A stretch of 6,410 nucleotides of DNA from Solirubrobacterales bacterium (GTDB taxonomy: Bacteria > Actinomycetota > Thermoleophilia > Solirubrobacterales > Solirubrobacteraceae), in contig JAATFK010000085.1 of assembly GCA_015655225.1 (NCBI GenBank), positions 1-6,410 of the forward strand. Direction: 5' to 3'. Position 1 is the first letter of the stretch. The number at the start of each line of letters is the position of its first letter. Under the pieces are notes generated by a model that was not told where the DNA came from, ran no database searches, and worked only from the letters and a program-made list of their open reading frames with translations. The position numbers were made by a program, and so were the translations under genes. Positions 1 to 5,388 of the stretch are shown piece by piece.

Positions 1-829
1 CGTCGTCCCCGGCTACGGCGAGACCGCCGGCGGGGCGCTCGCGGCGCTCCCCGGCGTCGACAAGATCGCCTTCACCGGCTCGACCGAGGTCGGCAAGCTG
101 ATCGCCCAGGCGGCGACCGGCAACCTCAAGCGCGTCTCGCTGGAGCTGGGCGGCAAGTCGCCGAACATCGTCTTCTCCGACGCCGACGTCGACGCCGCGA
201 TCGCCGGCGCCGCGCAGGGGATCTTCTTCAACCAGGGCGAGGTCTGCAGCGCCGGCAGCCGCCTCTACATCCAGTCCGACCAGTTCGACCGGGTGGTCGA
301 GGGGATCTCCGCCGCCGCCGGCGCGATCAGAGTCGGCCACGGCCTCGATCCCGACACCGAGATGGGCCCGCTCGTCTCCCAGGAGCAGTTCGACCGCGTC
401 ACCGGCTACCTCGCGAGAGGTGCCGAGGAGGGCAACCGTGCGGTCGCCGGCGGGTCCGCGATCGACCGGCCCGGCTGGTTCGTCCAGCCGACCGTCCTGG
501 TCGACGCGAAGCCCGAGAACGCGATCGTCCGTGAGGAGGTCTTCGGCCCGGTGATCGCGGCGATGCCGTTCGACGACGTCGACGACCTCGCGCGGCAGGC
601 GAACGACTCGCACTACGGCCTCGCGGCCGGCGTCTGGACGCGCGACATCTCCAGAGCGCACAAGCTCGCGAAGCGCATCAAGGCCGGCACCGTGCACGTG
701 AACTCCTACCACGTGTTCTCGGCCGAGCTGCCGTTCGGCGGCTACAAGCAGAGCGGCTGGGGACGCGAGATGGGCGAGGAGGTCCTCAACAACTACCTCG
801 AGACGAAGTCGGTGATCGTCGGCCTCTGA
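1..829 (+). CDS. NAD(P)-dependent aldehyde dehydrogenase, C-terminal part (5' end outside window)
   Basis: This enzyme oxidises an aldehyde to a carboxylic acid in the cytoplasm with NAD(P)+. The reading frame is open from base 2, giving 275 residues, a little over half of a usual ~490-residue family member. In window numbering, the cofactor-binding FTGSTEVGK segment is at residues 24-32 and LELGGKSPN, with the general-base Glu48, at 47-55. The catalytic cysteine is Cys82 (TGC at 245-247) in NQGEVCSAGSR. The second conserved Glu lies in REEVFGPV near residue 179, and PFGGYKQSGWGRE, typical of the family C-terminus, follows. All visible catalytic residues are intact. The residue two before the Cys is Glu, where many relatives have Gln. 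Substrate cannot be told from this part; betaine-, phenylacet- or other semialdehyde dehydrogenases are all possible. It ends in TGA and overlaps the tail of the convergent glycosyltransferase frame by 37 bases. A strong hairpin follows 34 bases after the stop. Confidence 0.96.
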   Translation, partial: VVPGYGETAGGALAALPGVDKIAFTGSTEVGKLIAQAATGNLKRVSLELGGKSPNIVFSDADVDAAIAGAAQGIFFNQGEVCSAGSRLYIQSDQFDRVVEGISAAAGAIRVGHGLDPDTEMGPLVSQEQFDRVTGYLARGAEEGNRAVAGGSAIDRPGWFVQPTVLVDAKPENAIVREEVFGPVIAAMPFDDVDDLARQANDSHYGLAAGVWTRDISRAHKLAKRIKAGTVHVNSYHVFSAELPFGGYKQSGWGREMGEEVLNNYLETKSVIVGL

Positions 830-2820
830 GGCGGCCCCGAGCCGTCCGCGGCGGGAGGACGTTCGTCCGGGGGACCAGCTCCCCCGGACGGGGCCGCCGC
901 CAGGCCGTGCGGCGTCGTCTCCCACAGGAACGGGTTGCGCACCAGCTGCACGAGTGCGCGCCACGCCGCCAGCGACAGCAGCAGCGAGTGCAGCGGCGCC
1001 AGCAGCGCGTACGGCGCCGACCGCCAGCAGCGCTCGCGTGCCGCCGCCAGCCACAGCTCGGCGGCGGTCAGCGCGTTCGCGGCCAGCAGGCCGAGCAGCG
1101 CGACGAGCCAGAAGTCCGACTCGTCCGCGAACGCCACGTCGGTGACGCCGAGCCCGTACCAGCAGGCGGCGCCGAGCCACAGCACCGGCGCGAGCAGCGC
1201 CGCCACCGGCGTCCCGGCGACGAGCGCGAGGTAGCCGAGCGCCGGCCACAGCCCGGCCTCGCGCACCAGCCGCCGGGGGTGGCGCGTGTGGACGAGCGTC
1301 GTCTGCAGGTAGCCCTTCAGCCAGCGGGTCCGCTGCCGCAGCCACGGCGCGAGGTGCGCGCACGCCTCCTCGTCGGTGCTCGAGTCGAGCAGCGCGACGC
1401 GCTTGCCGGCAGCCGGAACGCGCAGCCCGAGGCCGGCGTGCCCGCTGACGTTGTGCGGGTCCCAGCCGCCCAGCTCGCGCAGCGCCGCGACGCGGAAGTG
1501 GTTCGAGGTCCCGGCCAGCGGAACCGGCACGCCGAGCCGCTCGAGGCCGGGCAGGAGCGCGCCGTGCCAGTGGTCCAGCTCCAGCGCGCCGAGCCGTGTG
1601 AGCACGTTCGCGGAGCCGTTTCAGGAGCGCAGCCGCGCCTGCAGCGCGACCGTCCGCTCGCCGTCGGCCGCGAACGCCGCGACGGCCGCACGCAGCTGCC
1701 CGGGCGCCGGCCGGTCCTCCGCGTCGTAGACCGTGAGCAGCTCGCCGCGCGCGAGGAAGAGGCCGACGTTGCACGCCTTCGGCTTCGTCTGCGGCAGCGC
1801 CTCCGGCACGATCACGAGCCGGACCGTCGCGGCCGTGCGCAGCGCGCGGGCGGCGGCGATCGTCTCCGTGTCGTCGGCCTCCAGCAGCACCAGCAGCTCC
1901 AGCTTCTCGGCCGGATAGTCGAGCCGGCCGACGTGCTCCAGCAGCTCCGCCAGCATGTTCGCCTCGTGGTGGACGGGGAGCAGGACGGTGTAGAGCGGCA
2001 GGTCGCGGTCGTCGCGCTCCCACGGCGGTCGGCGGGGCGGCGTGGGCCGCCGGCGCCCGGGCACGAGGCTCGCGGCGAGCCGCAGCGCGCCGCTGCCGAG
2101 CAGCACCCCCTCGGCGAGCAGGACGAGGATCGCGATCGCCTCCTCGCGCGTCGCGACGAGGCCGCCGGCGACGAGCAGGGCGAGGAGGACGAGCACGACC
2201 CGCTGCGCCCGCGAGAGGCCCGAGGCGGCCGACTGCTCCGGCTGGAGCGTGCGCAGCTCGGCGGTCGCGCGGTGCGTCACGTCCTCGCGGAAGCAGCGCG
2301 TCACCGCCCGCTCGACGTCGAGCGGCGTGGTCGTGCGCAGCTCGATCGCGAGCGGCCCGCCGAGCGCGTCGCTCGGCGAGCCGAGCGCCTCGCGGATCTG
2401 CGCGCGCAGCTCGCCGGAGGGCGGCTCGCAGGTCGCGACGAGCAGGCGGTCGCCGTCGAGTCGCAGCGGGAACCAGCCCTCCGCGAGCAGTCGCAGCGGG
2501 TCGCAGCGGCGCGCGAGCGCCTCGTCGAGCGGGTGCGTCAGCAGGTCGACGAACGGGATCCCCCAGAGCGCGCCGAGCACCCGCTGCAGGTCGAGCCGGT
2601 GCACGAGCCCACAGCTGACGAGGATCGCGCCGAGCCGCTGGCCGGTCTCCCGCTGGCGGGCGAGCGCCCAGACGAGCGTGACCCGGTCGATCAGGCCGGC
2701 GTACTCCAGCGCCTCGCCCAGCGGCGGCGGCGTCTCGATCGGCGGTTGCTCGGGGCTCACTCCCTCGTCTTCGGCCGGACGGGGCGGGCGTTGAGCCGGC
2801 ACCACCCGCTCGCTCGACAA
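793..2820 (-). pseudogene. Membrane glycosyltransferase family 2 with N-terminal MshEN (c-di-GMP-binding) domain, broken by in-frame TGA
   Basis: Intact relatives are inner-membrane processive-type GT2 enzymes that polymerise or transfer sugars from nucleotide sugars, usually for exopolysaccharide. The 675 codons read from a TTG at 2820 match the size of such fusions. Residues 33-56 and 62-85 are two 24-residue xLGxxLxxxGLxxxxxL repeats separated by exactly five residues, the MshEN pattern. Two hydrophobic spans lie at about 202-255. The GT core starts near 275, with YDAEDRP at 365-371 and the acceptor QRTRW motif at 496-500. Three or so membrane spans follow, then WETTPHGL near 632-640, close to the family's usual end. 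Codon 400 is TGA (1621-1623), inside the block where relatives have an aromatic residue. The frame is the same on both sides, so this is a nonsense change and not a frameshift. In addition TEDAD, which carries the proposed catalytic base, reads SGHAG at 459-463. The start is unsure: TTG 2820 lacks a clear ribosome binding site, and GTG codons lie just inside. A restart at GTG 1605 would yield only the C-terminal half and could not work as an enzyme. Confidence 0.85.
864..890 (+). terminator. Strong hairpin after the aldehyde dehydrogenase gene, likely terminator
   Basis: CGTCCGGGGGA (864-874) and TCCCCCGGACG (880-890) form a perfect 11-bp stem with a 5-base loop (CCAGC). A second perfect pair, GGCGGCCCC (830-838) with GGGGCCGCC (890-898), encloses it and shares base 890, so the whole 830-898 block can fold into nested or competing structures. 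There is no T-tract, as often seen for terminators in GC-rich actinobacteria. On the minus strand the same bases encode the disordered tail of the glycosyltransferase frame, so termination in that direction would fall before its stop codon. Confidence 0.6.
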
Positions 2821-2836
2821 CGAGACCCATCGGCGC

Positions 2837-2867
2837 TTAGTGGAGATCTGCTATCACTAATCTGATA
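2837..2867. promoter_or_regulatory. Overlapping palindromes in the divergent intergenic region, candidate TetR operator
   Basis: Two imperfect inverted repeats overlap in an AT-rich island within otherwise very GC-rich DNA. TTAGTG (2837-2842) pairs with CACTAA (2855-2860) across 12 bases, and TATCA (2852-2856) pairs with TGATA (2863-2867) across 6 bases. The 16-bp TATCA-N6-TGATA element has the size and symmetry of sites bound by TetR-family dimers. It overlaps the candidate promoter of the dehydrogenase gene, whose downstream partner encodes a TetR-type regulator. That this regulator binds here is inference from position and symmetry. Confidence 0.45.
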
Positions 2868-2869
2868 AT
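2841..2869 (+). promoter_or_regulatory. Candidate sigma-70-type promoter of the SDR-TetR unit
   Basis: TGGAGA (2841-2846) as a weak -35 and GATAAT (2864-2869) as a -10 are separated by 17 bases. Transcription would start near 2876, about 20 bases before the ATG at 2897, leaving room for the AAGGGA ribosome binding site at 2883-2888. The -10 box overlaps the TATCA-N6-TGATA palindrome, so a bound repressor would block it. On the opposite strand TATTAT (2865-2870) could serve the glycosyltransferase, but I see no convincing -35 for it. Confidence 0.4.
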
Positions 2870-2896
2870 AATCCTCCAGTACAAGGGACGTTCGCG

Positions 2897-3859
2897 ATGA
2901 CGACGACCACGATGGCCCCCGACCCCGGGACGATGCTGATCACCGGCCCGACGAGCGGACTGGGTCGAGCGCTCGCGCTGGAGCTGGCCGGCCGCGCCCC
3001 GTCCGAGCGTCCTGACCTGCTGCTGGTGGGGCGGCCCGGCGACTCGCTCGCGGAGGTCGGCGCGGCGACCCGCGCCGCCGGGGCGACGGTCCGCGAATTC
3101 CCCTGCGACCTCTCCCGACTCGCCGACGTCCGCGCCGCGGCGACCGCGGCCCGGGATCTGCTCGCCACGTCGGCGGTGCGGCCCCTGCGCGCGCTCGTCG
3201 CCAACGCCGGCTGGATGACGCCCGACACCCGCGTTGCGTCCGCCGACGGCCACGAGCTGACCTTCGCGATCAACTACCTCGCCCACGCCCAGCTGATCGG
3301 CGACCTGCTCGACGCGTTCACGCCGCCCGCGCGGATCGTGCTGGTCGGCTCGAACCTCTACAGCCCGCCGCGGTTCGCGCGGCTGACCGGCAGCCCCGGC
3401 CCGGACTGGCGCGACCCGCTCGAGCTCGCCCGCCCCGCCACCGGCGAGCAGCCGCCCGGCTTCCGCGCCGGCGGCGTCGCCTACGCGAACGCCAAGCTCG
3501 CCCTCATGTACTACGCCCACGAGCTGCAGCGACGCATCGGCGACGGGATCAACGTGACCGTCTTCGAGCCCGGCATCATGCCCGGCACCTCGCTCGGCCG
3601 CGAGTTCGGCCCGGTCCTGCGCGCGCTCGGTCGCGTAGCGGCACGGCTCCCGGGGACGGCGTCCCCCTCGACCTCGGCGCCGGCGCTCGCCTCGCTCGCC
3701 CTCGACGACCGCTGGGCGCACCTCCGCGACGGCGCCTTCGTCGTGATCGACAGAGAGGTCGAGGTCGCCCCAATCGCGCACGACCGCGAGCGCGAGGCCC
3801 GACTGTGGGAGGCAACCGCCGAGCTGCTCACCGAGCGCCCGGCGGCACCCGCACGCTGA
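2897..3859 (+). CDS. Short-chain dehydrogenase/reductase (SDR), NADPH-type
   Basis: This is a soluble Rossmann-fold oxidoreductase of 320 residues acting on an unknown alcohol/carbonyl substrate. The dinucleotide motif TGPTSGLG is at residues 16-23. LLLVGR ends in Arg46 where beta-2 stops, with no acidic residue there, which favours NADPH. Asp71 (CDLS) and NAG at 103-105 are in their expected places. The catalytic set is complete: Asn126, Ser152 (VGSNLY), Tyr196 and Lys200 (YANAK). The 44-residue gap between Ser and Tyr is longer than in classical SDRs. It resembles the retinol-dehydrogenase / protochlorophyllide-reductase-like branch, as does HELTFAINYLAHAQL at 119-133. The ATG is preceded by AAGGGA at 2883-2888 with an 8-base spacer, which supports this start. 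The stop is 7 bases before the TetR gene, so the two are very likely co-transcribed. Substrate and pathway cannot be read from the sequence. Confidence 0.93.
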   Translation: MTTTTMAPDPGTMLITGPTSGLGRALALELAGRAPSERPDLLLVGRPGDSLAEVGAATRAAGATVREFPCDLSRLADVRAAATAARDLLATSAVRPLRALVANAGWMTPDTRVASADGHELTFAINYLAHAQLIGDLLDAFTPPARIVLVGSNLYSPPRFARLTGSPGPDWRDPLELARPATGEQPPGFRAGGVAYANAKLALMYYAHELQRRIGDGINVTVFEPGIMPGTSLGREFGPVLRALGRVAARLPGTASPSTSAPALASLALDDRWAHLRDGAFVVIDREVEVAPIAHDREREARLWEATAELLTERPAAPAR

Positions 3860-3866
3860 CGAGCCC

Positions 3867-4430
3867 GTGTCCCCGATCGACCTCGAGCCCTACCGCGCGG
3901 CGCGCCCGCACCGTGCCGACGCGGCGCGGAACTTCGACGCGGTCCTGGCGGCGGCGCGAGAGGTCTTCACCGAGCGCGGGTTCGGTGCGCCGCTGGAAGA
4001 CGTGGCCGAGCGGGCCGGCGTCGGGATCGCCACGCTCTACCGGAACTTCCCGACGCGCGAGGTGCTCGTCGAGAACGTCTACATCGTCGAGATCCAATCC
4101 GTGATCGCCGAGGCCGGAGCGAGTCAGGAGCTCGCGCCGTGGGAGGGCCTCGTCAGCTGGCTGCGCCACTTCGCCGAATACGTCGGCACCAAGCGCGCGG
4201 TCGCGACCGCGATCGATCCCGACTCCGAGGCCTATCAGGCGTGCCGCGCGGCGCTGTCGGAGGCCGGAACGCCGCTGCTGCGGCGGGCGCAGGCGAGCGG
4301 CGCCGTCCGTGCGGACGTCGACGACGACGACATCGCGCGCTACATCATGGGCGCGGCCACGATGAGCTTCGGCTCCGAGCAGCAGCGGGCCAAGATGCTG
4401 GGGGTGCTGTTCGACGGGCTGCGCGCCTGA
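3867..4430 (+). CDS. TetR-family transcriptional regulator
   Basis: The 187-residue protein has the TetR layout: an N-terminal DNA-binding domain and a larger helical ligand-binding and dimerisation domain. Residues 21-38 (ending REVFTERG) form helix 1. The helix-turn-helix spans about 43-62 (LEDVAERAGVGIATLYRNFP), ending in the LYRNF signature. The C-terminal part from about 70 to 187 is typical in length but gives no ligand clue. The start is GTG, 7 bases after the SDR stop, without a clear ribosome binding site of its own, so translation may be coupled to the upstream gene. Family members mostly repress their own unit and release DNA on binding a small molecule. Here the natural target is the palindromic region ahead of the SDR at 2837-2867, and the inducer may be the SDR's substrate or a related compound; both are inference. 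Confidence 0.93.
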   Translation: MSPIDLEPYRAARPHRADAARNFDAVLAAAREVFTERGFGAPLEDVAERAGVGIATLYRNFPTREVLVENVYIVEIQSVIAEAGASQELAPWEGLVSWLRHFAEYVGTKRAVATAIDPDSEAYQACRAALSEAGTPLLRRAQASGAVRADVDDDDIARYIMGAATMSFGSEQQRAKMLGVLFDGLRA

Positions 4431-4450
4431 AACCCGATTCCTTCCCGTCT

Positions 4451-4464
4451 GTCATGAAAATGAC
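4451..4464. repeat. GTCAT-GAAA-ATGAC inverted repeat, possible operator
   Basis: A perfect 5-bp inverted repeat with a 4-base centre lies 20 bases after the TetR stop, in an AT-rich spacer. It overlaps the candidate -35 region of the next gene, so binding there could control that gene. It does not match the palindromes ahead of the SDR in sequence, so a shared regulator is not suggested. It is too weak to be a transcription terminator. Confidence 0.35.
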
Positions 4465-4490
4465 CAGTTTTAGGCAAGCTTGGTTAGGAT
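4460..4490 (+). promoter_or_regulatory. Candidate promoter giving a leaderless transcript
   Basis: TAGGAT (4485-4490) fits the TANNNT -10 consensus and sits 6 bases before the ATG at 4497, so transcription would begin at or next to the start codon. ATGACC (4460-4465) is a weak -35-like match, at a long 19-base spacing. Leaderless transcripts are common in actinobacteria. The AGGA inside the -10 (4486-4489, 7 bases before ATG) could instead be read as a ribosome binding site, in which case the promoter lies further upstream. Confidence 0.4.
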
Positions 4491-4496
4491 TGGGAC

Positions 4497-5303
4497 ATGT
4501 CGCAGGATGTGACGTCTCCACTTCCCGCCCGTCCGCCGACGCTTCCGGCCCGACCGGCTACACGACGTTCATGGCGTCGGCTCGGCCTTCGCCGACCCGT
4601 GCCCCGACCGCGCCGCCGCATCCCGAGAGCGCTCTACTGGCTCGCACGCCACACCGGCTTCTACCGCTACTCCGCCTATCGCAACGCGCTGATCCTGCGC
4701 TTCGTCGGCGATCGCCACGGCCCGGTCCTGGTCCGTCGCGGCGACGACCGGCCGGCGCGCGTGACCGCCCCCACGGCTCCCGTCGTCCCGGCGCCGCGCG
4801 CCGCCCGTGAGACGCCACCCGCGCGGCCGCGCCGCAACCGCGTCGGCGTCACGCTCGACCTCGCCTGCCTGCCGCTGCCGCACATGCCGAACGGGCGGCC
4901 GATCTGGCAGCTGACCGGGGTCGAGAGCCACACGACCTTCAGCTGGGCGAACCTCGTCGCCCCGAAGGCGGGCCGTCCGTCGGTCTCGCAGATCGACGCG
5001 TTCGTCGCCCGCATCGGCGCCGCGATGGCCGAGCGGGGCGAGCAGCTGACGGCCGTCACGATCCAGGTCGGCAGCGCGCTGCCCTCCGCCGCGCTGCGGT
5101 CCCTGCAGTCGGCGGGGATCGACGTCCGGCGCCGCGAGACGCTGCCGCCGGAGCGCTCCGCGGTCGCGCTCCACAGCCTCTTCCTGCGCCGTCACTGGCA
5201 GGCTCGCAGCGAGGAGCCGTCGGACTGGGACCTGATGACGCTCGAGCGCGAGCTGCAGGGCTGGGTCCGCGACCGCAACCTCGAGGCGCTCGTCGTCCAC
5301 TGA
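4497..5303 (+). CDS. Unrecognised basic protein with a degenerate integrase/transposase-like (rve-fold) C-terminal half
   Basis: I do not recognise this 268-residue protein as a named family. Residues 1-45 are Pro/Arg-rich and probably disordered. Residues 46-80 form a compact conserved-looking block (ALYWLARHTGFYRYSAYRN, then a VGDRHGPVL segment). A second Pro/Ala/Arg linker covers about 84-114. From 115 on, the order of elements resembles the IS481/IS3 transposase core: a strand with Asp121 (VGVTLDLACLPLP), a paired strand and loop (GRPIWQLTGVESHTTFSWANLV), a helix (162-181), a strand ending IQVGSALPSAALRSL where transposases have TDNGSEF, then AGIDVRRR and a helix near 220-235. Only the first Asp is kept: the second position is Gln190 and the Glu region reads AVALH. 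It would therefore be catalytically dead if the homology holds, and might be a domesticated DNA-binding protein. The ATG at 4497 fits both a leaderless start and AGGA upstream. A strong terminator follows 3 bases after the stop, so it is probably transcribed alone. Confidence 0.75.
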   Translation: MSQDVTSPLPARPPTLPARPATRRSWRRLGLRRPVPRPRRRIPRALYWLARHTGFYRYSAYRNALILRFVGDRHGPVLVRRGDDRPARVTAPTAPVVPAPRAARETPPARPRRNRVGVTLDLACLPLPHMPNGRPIWQLTGVESHTTFSWANLVAPKAGRPSVSQIDAFVARIGAAMAERGEQLTAVTIQVGSALPSAALRSLQSAGIDVRRRETLPPERSAVALHSLFLRRHWQARSEEPSDWDLMTLERELQGWVRDRNLEALVVH

Positions 5304-5306
5304 GCA

Positions 5307-5336
5307 GGCAGGCCACGGCCGCGCCGTTGGCCTGCC
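5307..5336 (+). terminator. Hairpin terminator directly after the rve-like gene
   Basis: GGCAGGCCA (5307-5315) and TGGCCTGCC (5328-5336) form a perfect 9-bp stem. It extends inward by four more pairs (CGGC 5316-5319 with GCCG 5323-5326) after a bulged T, leaving a 3-base loop. It begins 3 bases after the TGA. There is no T-tract, but stem strength and position argue for termination, which also isolates the following aminotransferase gene. Confidence 0.7.
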
Positions 5337-5388
5337 GTCGGACCGCTCACCGCGCCGTACCGTTGCTGCCCCGGCGAAGGAGGCAGCG

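Noticed and set aside
793..1605. The C-terminal 270 codons of the glycosyltransferase as a separate gene starting at GTG 1605
   Set aside because: The frame is continuous with the upstream half through a single TGA, family sequence resumes on both sides with the right spacing, and I see no ribosome binding site before this GTG.
2458..2510. Short direct repeats of GTCGCAGCGGG
   Set aside because: They encode similar PLR segments within the glycosyltransferase frame and are explained by codon bias; there is no array or regular spacing.
907..2865. A 652-codon open frame on the + strand running antisense through most of the glycosyltransferase
   Set aside because: It shares codon boundaries with the minus-strand gene, so the G/C-rich third positions become its first positions, giving an Arg/Gln/Ala/Glu-rich, low-complexity translation with no recognisable domain. 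The minus strand has clear GT2 and MshEN motifs. It is a shadow frame, although longer than either intact half of the real gene.
2837..3781. A 314-codon minus-strand frame opposite the SDR gene
   Set aside because: Its translation is Arg/Gly/Glu/Val-rich without motifs, and it lies opposite a complete SDR with full catalytic set and ribosome binding site.
4139..4810. A 223-codon + frame bridging the TetR and rve-like genes
   Set aside because: It is an out-of-frame reading of two well-supported genes, Arg/Gly/Pro-rich, crossing an AT-rich spacer with promoter-like features.
4569..5300. A 243-codon minus-strand frame opposite the rve-like gene
   Set aside because: It is codon-register antisense of 4497-5303 with Arg/Asp/Ala-rich composition typical of a shadow. 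The plus frame has a start signal, flanking promoter-like and terminator elements, and a more protein-like order of segments.
4497..5303. An intact insertion sequence around the rve-like gene
   Set aside because: No terminal inverted repeats or target-site duplications were seen at its flanks, the inverted repeats present are short and fit a regulator site and a terminator, and the DDE residues are not conserved.
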